Below are positions 18,988 to 28,080 of a stretch of 36,101 bases of DNA, one piece after another. Source of the DNA: Spongospora subterranea f. sp. subterranea. Lineage: Eukaryota > Endomyxa: Phytomyxea > Phytomyxea > Plasmodiophorida. The stretch's first letter is position 1. Each line of letters starts with the position of its first letter. The position numbers and the translations under genes are program-made. The stretch covers positions 1 to 36,101 of the forward strand of contig JAUGWO010000315.1 in the NCBI GenBank assembly GCA_049724395.1, written 5' to 3'. The notes below the pieces were generated by a model, which was not told where the DNA came from, ran no database searches, and worked only from the letters and a program-made list of their open reading frames with translations.

Positions 18988-19604
18988 TCAACAGGCTTTG
19001 CGAGGATCGTATAAAATAAATATCATAGAAGAACATGAAAAATAGTGCAACAGGAAGATTTTTTGAAATTCATTGATACTATAGCTTTCAGACCTGGCTG
19101 GAACCATCGCCTCTCGTAAGGCGCATAGTATATCGACTATTGACATGGACGGTTTCCAGGCAGATAAGGCTGGAAATTGTGGCATCACATTGCCCATGGA
19201 ATCAACAAACACCATATTGATCTTGGTGATAAACCTAATCTGAGGGGGCTCTTTAGGGTATCTGGGTCCGGCAACCACCTTCAATGAGTAAATTCTCTCT
19301 CCCAGATTCGTGCTTTGCGGACCGATGATCGTGGCGTTCCACTACAGGCACATCCACATCACAAAATCAAATCAGTGGTTGGAAGATGCAGCGCACGACG
19401 TACGTTGGTTAACAGAATGTCGTCTCCTTTTGACACAAACAATGATTACCGATAAGGAATCGAAGAAAAGAAAGTCAATTTACCATCAAGGCCATATGAC
19501 ACCCATCCAGCGTGTTTCCCCGACGAAATGCCTTTTTCACCTGCCTCCAACTCCTCCAACAGTTTGAAATTTCTCGGGACAACGTAGTTATTTGCTTCGC
19601 TCAT
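18988..19604 (-). CDS. UBE2V: Ubiquitin-conjugating enzyme variant (MMS2/UEV1 family)
   Basis: The exons are 19484-19604, 19404-19426 and from 19341 downward, with two short introns of 57 and 62 bases (donors GTAAAT and GTACGT; phases 1 and 0). The protein starts [20 protein letters not shown], the UEV N-terminus. It goes on with [40 protein letters not shown] and IRFITKINM. The region where active E2s hold their catalytic Cys has none ([12 protein letters not shown]), as in all UEVs. It should partner a Ubc13-type E2 to build Lys63-linked ubiquitin chains for DNA-damage tolerance and signalling. The reading is clear to about LREAM near 19100. After that the frame runs to a stop at 18988 with an unfamiliar tail, so a last intron and a short final exon downstream are possible. 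Confidence 0.88.
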
Positions 19605-19840
19605 TGCGGGACCCTGGCTTGATTGCTGGCTGACCTGGTCTCCGTTCCTTGACCAATTGAACCGGACCGATATCGTTCAGCGCGCGCAACCGTCGCTGCG
19701 CAACCCGATTCTTGAATGTAGGACCTTGACGCTACAGCACAATAGGTAATAATGATACAGTACCGTGACGACGAGAACCCTGAACAGTCAGATCCACAGC
19801 TCACCACAGCAAGACTCCAACTGGGGGGCAATGTCAACTG

Positions 19841-20065
19841 TTGTTGCCGTCCCTTGACAGAATCAAACATGTTAGTCAATATCGCAGGTCTCCCCACTCG
19901 GCGCCCCAAATACGTGCCTGCCGCTCTCCCCGACAGCCCGAAGCGGCTCCGGCTGCATCGCATGAACCAGGAGGTCGTCCCGGAAGAGCGGCAGGCACAT
20001 ATTTGGGGGTTTGATGCGGGTGGGGCTTGACTGACATGTTTGATTCTGTCAAGGGTCGGCGACGA
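19841..20065. repeat. Long imperfect palindrome (inverted repeat)
   Basis: The left arm, about 19841-19929, pairs with the right arm, about 19983-20065, across a loop of about 55 bases. The inner 24 bases (19904-19927 against 19985-20008) differ at one position. The outer block CCCTTGACAGAATCAAACATG is matched in full by the other arm, and the stretch between is less alike. It lies 240 bases upstream of the UEV start. It could be a small foldback/MITE element or the source of a hairpin RNA. No target duplication was found. Confidence 0.75.
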
Positions 20066-20092
20066 CTTATGCTTGAGGGCTAGCACGACGCG

Positions 20093-20126
20093 AAAGGAAT
20101 GGAAGAGAGAGAAAGAGAGAGTGAAA
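20093..20126 (+). repeat. GA-rich purine tract
   Basis: A 34-base almost pure purine run (AAAGGAATGGAAGAGAGAGA and on) just outside the palindrome. It may be a simple repeat or a promoter element of the divergent region. Confidence 0.5.
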
Positions 20127-20239
20127 TTTATTAATGAGAAGCATTCAAAGAGCGCAGGAGTAAGAAAAGTAGTAAAGAAAAATTGAACTGATAACTATAT
20201 CACCAGATGATGGTCAGAATGATCTGACAGGAACTGTTG

Positions 20240-20800
20240 AATTATAGTAGAAATATCCTCCTGGATTGTATCGAAGGGTTCCCAAGTGGCGTCAGTTGTT
20301 TCCAAACCAATTCAATGAATGAGGAGGTCCAGTGTCCAGACTCTGGGTTGCGATGAATGTCCATACCTTGCCACTTCGAATTTGTGGAGGAAGTTACGCC
20401 GAATATTACCCAGAAACGCGTTGCCAATCTGTAATCACGATCGCAGTAGTATTTCAAACGTTGAGCGTGAATATCAGTTCGGTCGCCGGTGAATAGAAAT
20501 TTCACACGGTATATGTGGTCGTTGATCATACCAATTATATGTGCAGGTCCGAGTCAAATGTACATGGTTTTATGTGAAAACCGCTTGATATATAGGTGAC
20601 GAGCACGTAGTCGCCAATGGTAAAATTGATTCGCTTAGTTATCGCATTCTTGAAGCCGGACCGGTGATCTTGTGCACGTTGTTTGGATAACCGGCCAGCG
20701 ACTATTTGATGCATGACTTTAATCGATGATGCGAGTTTAGCCGTAAGTGATTGAATACGATCAGTAATTCATGGAATGTCACTCACTGAATCCTCGGCCG
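20240..20800 (-). mobile_element. Gypsy F: decayed integrase C-terminus
   Basis: Minus-strand fossil of a Ty3/Gypsy element. A helical stretch (LTAKLASSIKVMHQIVAGRL) leads to INFTIGDYVLV and then HAQRLKYYCDRDY, which is the C-terminal module of an integrase (GDYVL box and HaxRLKfY box). A chromodomain-like stretch should follow but is not clear. It is broken about two or three times. A frame at 21655-21936 (minus; ETFTATLADHVNFLRSI) resembles the post-active-site part of a Gypsy RT and is in the right order and strand, so the same element may reach there, with the minisatellite in between. That extension is weak. Confidence 0.6.
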
Positions 20801-20859
20801 GTACAGATCCCGTGGACACTAGAATATTGGATCGAGGATTGTCATGATTGTGACAGGAC

Positions 20860-21202
20860 AATAACCGATTCTTCTCTAATGATTGTCCATTGTCGCCAAT
20901 ATCATCAAGTGGATCGCCCGATTCTTCTCTATTGATTGTCAATTGTCGCCATTATCATCATCAAGTGGATCGCCCGATACTTCTCTATCGATTGTCAATT
21001 GTCGCCAATATCATCATCAAGTGGATCACCCGATTCTTCTCTATTGATTGTCTATTGTTGCCATTATCATCAAGTGGATCACCCAAATCTTCTCTAATGA
21101 TTGTCTATTGTTGCCATTATCATCATCAAGTGGATCGCCCGATCTTCTCTAGTGATTGTTGATTGTCGCCAATATCAATTATCAAGTGGATCAACCGCGT
21201 TC
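20860..21202 (+). repeat. Minisatellite, 53-56-base unit, about six copies
   Basis: Tandem units beginning GATTGTC.ATTGTCGCCA and containing TCATCAAGTGGATCGCCCGA and TTCTTCTCTA. Units vary between 53 and 56 bases through gain or loss of one TCA. This is not a multiple of a fixed codon count, so it is not a protein repeat, and the frame across it is fortuitous. Confidence 0.88.
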
Positions 21203-22821
21203 TGCTCTTCCAAATGATCGTTCTTCCTGATGACAGAACGATAGACACTAGAGGCGTACACCATCTTGGCCTATTGACAAACCATTCGAGAGATGATCAC
21301 TGACGCAGACCTTGGACTGTTGGGACGTTAACTGCAATACCTGTGACAATAGGGGACATCGTGTTACAACAGAGACCGCTTCTCCATTTGACGCGCTTCT
21401 TTAGCAGACGCGCAAGGAAACCTCAACGTTTTCCGTTTCTCTAGTGCATGTTTGAATCCTCTTCACGATAACACAAAGAGCATAAGATGACCAAGGGTGA
21501 CAGTTCATAAGGCAAAAATGCACTTTGAAAATTTGCTGTTGTGATGCCGAATGTAGCGAATTATTTATGGTTGAACTGGTCGTCCGCAGTCGAATGTGAG
21601 AAGTACTGGATCTATTGAAAACATTTGTGTCCGAACTGCCTAACTACAGGTACTTTACAGAACAGAAGTAGGCTGTTGACAGCCATTTTGTTCTTCAGGG
21701 CACGTCTGTTCAATCAGCATACAACTGCATCGAATTCGCACGTTGTTTTTAAACCGAATTTTTTGGAAGCATATGTTGAATGTTTCGTGTCGTCTTTGTG
21801 GTAGATCAAGTTGACGGTTCAGCAGATGATTTTGTTCCCATAACGGATGATCAATTGAACGAAGAAAGTTCACGTGATCAGCAAGAGTAGCAGTAAATGT
21901 CTCGAGCTCCTCAGCATGAAAAGCGCTTGACCACAAACGTTTTGGACCTCAAAGACGGCGTCGATGGGGACGTGGTAACCGGAAACAAATTGGATTCACG
22001 ACGCTTTGTTCGTGTTGTTGGATTCGCCATTTTGCTTGAGCGTTCTATACAGTTGGCCAAATAATCGTGCAAAATTGGTGGTTGGTGGTGGCGCTCCAGG
22101 TTCGTGTCGTCGCCTCCACTGCCACAGAGTTTATCATGGTCGTTTTCCTTTGGCTATGGATGCTTTGTTCATGATATGGTTGCCCCTGACGATGCCCACG
22201 ACGTTCACCCCACAAAATGCGAATACAAATATAATCGATTGTGGGTGAAGTGGCGCCAAACGATAATCGAGACCAGCAGCGCTGCCAAAACGGAATGTCC
22301 TTTTATTAATAAAACAAAACGGATTTCAGTTTGATCTGATACACGATTGTCTGTCGGTTAGATGGGACTCTTGCAAGTGCTATCTTGATCATGATAACTA
22401 ACTATTGTTTGTACGGCAGCAGTTTCAGCAATCCGTCGAAAATCAGACATACTGTAAACACAGCACACCTGATCGGCTGAAACCCCCTGAACTTCACACT
22501 ATCTACATTTGATGTTCGTGATCAATATTACAACGTTCGTTACGAACAATTCCCTCATATATTCATCGTCCTTTCACTAAGCGGCATTTGAAAACGCACT
22601 ATGGGATGTTTGCAATACCTGCAATGGTTAATGAAGTTCATATATCAGATTTGCCCCGGATTGTGATCGATCCATTGTGTCCCTATCGAGGTATTACTCA
22701 TTAGTAAATGAGCGACCCCACGTTTAACGATTTTTCCATGTGTGGTATTTGCGCCATCAATAGTTGAACGTGTATTTATCTTCGACAAGATGAGCAATGA
22801 CCAATGCCAATCGCCTGTGTG
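21203..22821. other. About 1.6 kb with no recognised gene
   Basis: Short ORFs only. The minus frame at 21655-21936 may be a Gypsy RT remnant (see Gypsy F). Plus frames at 22006-22334 match nothing I know. Confidence 0.4.
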
Positions 22822-23200
22822 TTAGCACTCATTCAGTTGACCACACGACAGTTTGGCCTTCTTCCAGCCGTCATAATGTATTGCATTGGTATCTACTGTA
22901 TCAGGATGGCCATGAACCTGTGTTTTGTTTGAGATGATAATGTCTACCGAAAAATGTTCGTACTCACCGAATGCAAGAACCTTAGTCATGTCCACTATTC
23001 TCCTCATGGACAGAATGGGAATATCGTGGCTTCTCCCTTCAATTGGGTCAAAAATACTGCCAAACAGGCCATCAGGAGTTGTTATTCCTTGGTAGTTCAA
23101 AAAGTGTTTGCTAGGATGCCCATTGTAAACTGAACGTTGCAGATTTTCGTATAGAATCTGGCTAGAACGTCAGAGGGCCTGCAGATATATTGGCTAAAGG
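22822..23200 (-). pseudogene. PIF/Harbinger-type transposase fragment (DDE_Tnp_4-like)
   Basis: The minus strand reads, in two neighbouring frames, ICRPSDV and then SVYNGHPSKHFLNYQGITTP, followed by DGLFGSIFDPIEGRSHDIPIL. This is the middle of the DDE nuclease of Harbinger-like elements. Family members have ICRPS...QR..YNGHKR.H.LKFQ, then a TPDGL block, then GP.EGRRHD with the second catalytic Asp. The sequence downstream (EYEHFSVDIIIS...) diverges, and no third acidic residue or full N-terminus is seen. The shift between frames and the missing ends show a dead fragment. No terminal repeats were found. Confidence 0.75.
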
Positions 23201-23764
23201 TCGACGCGATAGACCTGCCAAATTCTGACATTGGAAGCCAGTCGTAAAAGCTCAGTCAAATGGCGACACACCAGGAGCTAATGCCTCAACACGTTCGATT
23301 CCGCTTCCCGTGTGGTGACAATGTAGTCAGGTAGTCGGAATTAGCTTGACAGCGGCGTCAATTGTTGAGTTTTACAGCGAAATCGAAGCAAAAGGTGATA
23401 TCGTCAAGACCCACATGGAATCTTTCCGATGCCGGGATAGGGAGATTGACGGCGTTCTTGAACGAAACAAGTTGTTTCGAGATAATTACCCGGCCATTTT
23501 ATGGTCTCATAAACACATTGAACCAAACATGGCAGGTCGAATGTCCCTCTTTCCTAAAACGTGGCTTCGATAAGTAGTCAACACGTGATGGAGCATGTGG
23601 TAGAACAACGGACCTATCAAATGGAGAACTAAATCACAACAGGAAAATTGAATAGATTGGAGAGAGGAGAATCGGTTTACGAAACCCACAAGCTCATCAT
23701 TGACTCTGAACTCATCCTTGCCACTTGGCGAACGGCGCTACTGTTGCGCCCATCCATTTCTCCA
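23201..23764. other. About 560 bases without a recognised gene
   Basis: Plus-strand frames at 23346-23577 overlap each other and are unrecognised. The left part may hold more of the Harbinger-type fragment, but I could not read its first catalytic motif. Confidence 0.3.
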
Positions 23765-24181
23765 ATGCGCGCAATCAAGTTGTTGGGATTGCTTCTTCTG
23801 GCGACCAGACCGACTCCATCTGTGACAACCGGACCTGGTCATGGTTGGGACGAACCGCTTCGCTCAGGTAAGTCCAATGCCGCTACAAGAATCTCCCCCT
23901 CGCCTTTCTCGGTATGGATGGGAGAATGCCGCCCCAAATCATTCCTTAAATTCTGAGATCATTGGCTTTCGCAGGACACCAAGGCGCCGTCAAAGGAGTG
24001 GGCAATGCCCCATGACAAGACCCAAGATTTACACTTTCCAATACTCGAAGATTCGACATGGATATCAAAAGGGTCGCAAGGCCATTCCTTGTTGGCAGTT
24101 GAGGGTATCAAAACCCATCTTGTCGACCAATCTGATGAAAGTTCTTGGATGAATGTAGTCGTTCACTTCATCGTCATATAG
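23765..24181 (+). CDS. Possible two-exon small gene (secreted peptide or 77-residue protein)
   Basis: A perfect donor, CAG|GTAAGT at 23868, and an acceptor, TTTCGCAG ending at 23974, define a 107-base intron. Two frames cross it. From the ATG at 23765 the product is 48 residues: a signal-peptide-like start (MRAIKLLGLLLLATRP), then GPGHGWDEPLRSGHQGAVKG and a stop near 24017. From the ATG at 23841 (MVGTNRFAQ) the second exon stays open to 24181 and reads like a folded protein (PSKEWAMPHDKTQDLHFPIL, then STWISKGSQGHSLLAVEG), 77 residues. I recognise neither. The splice signals are seen; which frame is used, and whether further exons exist upstream, is unknown. The opposite strand is also open at 24065-24274. 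Confidence 0.35.
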
Positions 24182-24201
24182 GGTCGTTACGTGTTTCTTT
24201 A

Positions 24202-24644
24202 GGATTGTGACTCGAGCCCCGGTACGAAAATTGAAGCGCCCCATATCAGTATCGATTCTCCTCAGTTGAGCCAAGAGCGCGAGAACCTCGATTGCCTTAT
24301 CGATTCAAATCGAATTCAAATTGATTCGGAATTGTTGCCGTCAAAAAACTGTCTCGAGAATTTCTTGCCCGCTAACAGAAACGCCCACAAATTTGGTGAC
24401 AGTTCTTCCCAAACTTCAGCCGTTCTGTGCAAGTCCAACTTGTGTTTCGGTTTGTTAAGTTTGGCTTAGGATTGGAACCCGAACACGAGTTCAAACCGTG
24501 ATGCATCCCGTATCAGTATTGATGGTCAACAGTTAATTGCAAGAGTTGAGGGCAAAACTTTCGATTGCCGCATCGAAAATACAAACCTTTCGAAAATCCA
24601 GCCTGTTGACGTTCGTGAAAATTTCGTGCCAGTAAGCGATTGCC
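24202..24644 (-). repeat. Diverged tandem duplication, 265-base spacing
   Basis: Reading the minus strand, 24644-24469 and 24381-24202 are related. Both start at a TTA(C/G)(T/C)GG(C)-type block, run through GGCAA(T/C)..., share ATCGATACTGATATGGG / ATCAATACTGATACGGG and end ...CAATCC. The end of the first copy, GGTTTGAACTCGTGTTCGGGTTCCAATCC-like (shown here in part), resembles a tRNA T-arm/B box with one change. A tRNA-derived SINE pair is possible but unproven. No family is recognised. Confidence 0.5.
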
Positions 24645-24933
24645 GAGAATCGTGACCACCAATATCTGATTATGGCGAACTAGGATGGATTGCCGCAGCA
24701 CACTCGCAAAATGGGTCGGATTCGTGATTCTAAGTTCTTGCTAAGATTGAGAAGGCTAGGTTGTCGCCTAAACTGGGACCTCGATGAGGTAAAAGACTTT
24801 GATAAGCCTCTGTGTGTTTCTGGTCAGACTCTGGTTCCCCACTCTGTCGGGGGTTTCATGATCACAAACGGTATCGTCGGCTTAGGGAAAGGAGACGAAT
24901 CCAGAACAGGTCGAATTTCACGACAGTGGCGCC

Positions 24934-25680
24934 ATGGCTGAACACATCACGAAATTACTGCTGCTCGGAAAGTCAGGGCGGGATAAGGTTGAGGCCGGAC
25001 AAAACAACATCGACGCTCTTCAACCTGGGCTAATTTACAAGGCAACCAGCACCCTGCACAAACTAATCCTAATTTCGAATTTTGTTTTGAAACTGGTCTC
25101 TTACAGAAGATCGCTCAGCAGTATTAGTCCTAATGTCAATTATTGTCTCAAGCACGTCTGTATTCCCGTCCTTCTATGTCTGGTGAAATGTTGTGGCAAA
25201 GACATGAACCTGTTCCAGACACGTTGGGGACCGCTTTTCCCGTACACTAATTTTGGAAGGAAATGCTGCCCCGGTCTTGGATCAAATCATCCCACCTGCG
25301 GTTACCATAGTACAAAAATCGTCAGAAACCCTGACAACAGGTCTTTATTCGCCTTTTGTTTTAGAAACACTGTTGAATTTGTGCTTTCAGAAACAAATCC
25401 GGTTTATTGGAACTCCAAGCTCTTGTTGTTGCAGTTTCAACGTCAAAAACCGCAGAAGACAAACTCAAAATCTGCTGTGAATTCAACGAAAAATACCGAT
25501 CAAGTGGCCCCATGGCTCAAAACCATTTCCGATCATATTATAGCCGGTCTGCGAGACCCATCTGGGGGTGCTTTGTTCATCACTGTGATCAAAATACAAA
25601 TGAATGGATTCGAAAATGGGGCGCTAATTCGCACATTCTCAATTCGGCACTCGGGATTGTCAGGGATGGGAGTCCCTTGA
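24934..25680 (+). CDS. Unrecognised 248-codon ORF
   Basis: It starts at an ATG in a strong context (GCGCCATGGCTG) and is open for 248 codons. The first 40 residues look folded (MAEHITKLLLLGKSGRDKVE, then NNIDALQPGL). A Cys-rich block follows near 25220 (WGPLFPYTNFGRKCCPG). A second frame in the same region reads equally well (VLDQIIPPAVTIVQKSSETL at 25253-25480; then VVAVSTSKTAEDKLKICCEF from 25407). Plausible intron ends exist (TCTTACAG at 25104; CTTTCAG at 25391). It may be a spliced host gene or a decayed one; with no family match the single ORF is only slightly longer than chance would give. Confidence 0.3.
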   Translation: MAEHITKLLLLGKSGRDKVEAGQNNIDALQPGLIYKATSTLHKLILISNFVLKLVSYRRSLSSISPNVNYCLKHVCIPVLLCLVKCCGKDMNLFQTRWGPLFPYTNFGRKCCPGLGSNHPTCGYHSTKIVRNPDNRSLFAFCFRNTVEFVLSETNPVYWNSKLLLLQFQRQKPQKTNSKSAVNSTKNTDQVAPWLKTISDHIIAGLRDPSGGALFITVIKIQMNGFENGALIRTFSIRHSGLSGMGVP

Positions 25681-26389
25681 TTGCGGATCGGACGACCGAC
25701 CATTTGATATTCCAGCAAGACTTCATCTTCGCGATAAATCAACCCAAGAAATACTCCCAGCGCTTTCCGTAATTTTCGAACAGTATGATAAGTTCGTAAT
25801 TGCGAAGACAGCATCAATGAGACCGCCTCATCCGGGTTTAACCATTTTCATCAGAGAATGCCGTCTTATTTACAATTGTTTACATCGTCATTGCGCTGGA
25901 AGTGTTTGAGGAATTTGTTCGGAAATGGGGAAAATCACTTTTCTACACCAAGTTCAGTCGCAATTGCTGTCCTGGACCAGACAGAAAGGAATCTGACATC
26001 TGCCAATATGAGTTTCGGTCATCCCAAGGCTTGAGAAGGGTTGACCTCCAATGACGCAACAAACTAGGTTGATGAAGTCAAACAAATAAACCCAATGGCG
26101 TTAACGATAGTTTCACAAGGGTCCATACGATTATTCTGCTGTATTCATATCAACTTTTTTCGGTATAATCCGTCGGATTCTGGCCAACATAGGCCGAGAT
26201 ACATATGTGGATTCAACACCTCCATTCGGTATGGACTAGGTAGCAATTCACGCTCGAATGATGTCGATCGATTTGGTTGTTGATATCTAATGAATGGTTG
26301 GAGTCGGCTACCATTACATATGATGGCAGTGGAAGGGATGACATCAAATCACACCCGAATAGACCACTTCGAGGATCGTGGCTCACCAA
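25681..26389. other. About 700 bases without a recognised gene
   Basis: The only notable feature is a second copy of the Cys motif near 25915-25980 (KWGKSLFYTKFSRNCCPG), related to the one in the 248-codon ORF. Nothing else is recognised. Confidence 0.4.
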
Positions 26390-26640
26390 AAACAAACGAC
26401 ACCATCTTTTTTATCATGATAGAAAACCCCGATTTTCAATTTTTGACAAAAAAAAAATATTTTGACGCTCTCAGAGCGTTTAACGCTTTCTGTTGCATTT
26501 GTTGACATCTCTGTTTTCAACGGCGAATTCAATTTTTGCCAGTGCCAACGCAGTATTTCACCTGGCCGTCCAAGTTTGGATATGGTTATCTGGAAGGATT
26601 TCTGTCATGATATCGCCTCATGGTCACCTTAAGTCCCGCC
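26390..26640 (+). pseudogene. Broken relative of the membrane-protein gene at 14 kb
   Basis: The DNA matches the reverse complement of 14560-14800. The protein reading is conserved across frames: NPDFQFL, then TLSER and LSVAF, then NSIFASANAVFHLAVQVWI. Frame changes around 26460 and 26520 break it relative to the 14-kb copy, and it lacks the extra 30 bases before VQVWI. The similarity fades after about 26600. It is a truncated pseudogene on the opposite strand, 12 kb from its relative. Confidence 0.6.
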
Positions 26641-26686
26641 AGTATTTCCGGTTGAGTGAGTCATCGTTACTTCCTGGACGTTGAAC

Positions 26687-26806
26687 TGTCAGATGATTTG
26701 ACATTCATCGTCGAATCATCTGACTCCGTGTTACCTTTAATACACAGTCTTTGCTGTCTACTGCGGCTGCCTGACTCGTCTCATTCCATCCGGCGAGACC
26801 CTTACA
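26687..26806 (+). repeat. Possible 5' LTR of Gypsy B
   Basis: The stretch starts TGTCAGATGATT and ends CTTACA, directly upstream of the Gypsy B gag. It contains TTTAATACACAG, and similar TAATACAC blocks occur in the LTRs of elements C and D. A 14-base hairpin (26688-26701 against 26711-26724, GTCAGATGATT.GA) sits at its start. The 3' end is not fixed, and no second LTR copy is in the window. Confidence 0.4.
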
Positions 26807-27862
26807 TTTGATTCGACAATTCGGAAACGAAAAAGCCGCACCAAAGCAGCAACACCAAGATGCCATCAACACCCGACTTCTCCGATCCCTCCATCATCCA
26901 GCAGGCGTTGGTGCACTTGCAGAACCAGCTCAAGTAGGCACAGGAGGACATTGCCTCTCTACGCTCGCAACAGCAAACATCGGCTTCGCAACAGCAAGCA
27001 TCGGCTCCCCTCCCAACCCGCGGGCGGTAACTCTACGACAGGATCGTATAAAAAACTCCCGTTACCTGAAAAATACTCGGGAAAGCGTACCGATTATTAA
27101 TGCCGTCAAGCTCCAATTTTCTTATGCGCCTCACATATTTAGGAGCGATCAAGCCAAAGTGGGCTTCGTATCATCGCTCTTGAAGGATGCCGCTCTAGAT
27201 TGGGTAACCCCATATCTAGAAACTCAGGATGCCATAACATTTGGGAAGCGTTTGAGAGGGCTCTAGTGGGAATATTCGGGGACCCCAATCGGACGCGCAC
27301 CGCAACAACGAAGCTCTCGGCGTTGCGTCAATCAAGCCGATCCGTGGCCATCTACGCCGCGGAATTCAGAAAGATCGCCATCAACACGGATTTTCATTCG
27401 CGGTCTCAGGCCCACTGGTTCCGCGCGGGCCTCACCGATACTATTCTCGACGAACTCACACATGTGGAGGCTGCCGAGGAATTGGACGCGTTCATCGCAC
27501 AATGTATCGCAATCGACATACGACTACGGGAACGCGACCTGGAGCGACGAGTACGCCAGCTGGCCATTTTTCGCATCGACGACCTTTCGTGCCAGCAACC
27601 CAACATCACGACGCAACACCAGTACCTATGATCATCGATACCGCCATAGTACGCGAGTCTCGGCACCATAACGGAAGTTTGACTGACGAGGAAAAAAACC
27701 GTCGCCGCGAGAATGAGTTATGCCTATACTGTGGTGGAGAACACCAGCTGCCGTCGTGTCCCCTCCGACCAGCCCGGTCGAGAAACGGGCAATCCCGTCG
27801 CCATTAGGCGCGGCGGGTACATCTCAATCTCCAAACCCCTCCCCCGGTCGCATCCGATCTCC

Positions 27863-28080
27863 TCCAGTTTCCGTTCACATCCGAGTCCCTTCACCTCCCG
27901 GTTCAATCCGAGTCGCTTCACTTCCCGGTTCCATCCGCGTCCCTTCACTTCCCGGTTCCATCCGCGTCCCTTCACTTCCCGGTTCCATTCGAGTCCCTTC
28001 ACTTCCCGGTTCCATTCGAGTCCCTTCACCTTCCGGTTCCATCCGGCTTTCTTCACCTGCCGGTTCCATTCGCTTGTCTT
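27863..28080 (+). repeat. 27-base minisatellite in the gag/protease linker of Gypsy B
   Basis: About eight units of the form TTCACTTCCCGGTTCCATCC plus GCGTCCC. A 27-base unit is a 9-residue repeat, so the array does not shift the frame (PFTSRFHPR in one reading, SLPGSIRVP in another). All frames on both strands are open across it, which explains several spurious long ORFs. Confidence 0.88.

Noticed and set aside
19601-20086. 161-codon minus-strand ORF ending at the UEV start
   Set aside because: It crosses the palindrome, has low-complexity Ser/Arg-rich content and no family match, and its tail overlaps the UEV 5' region in another frame.
20890-21162. 90-codon plus-strand ORF
   Set aside because: It lies wholly in the 53-56-base minisatellite; the unit is not a constant multiple of three and the reading changes between copies.
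24065-24274. 69-codon minus-strand ORF (VTILKKHVTTLYDDEVNDYI)
   Set aside because: It overlaps the second exon of the plus-strand candidate and part of the tandem duplication; no family match, so I could not prefer it.
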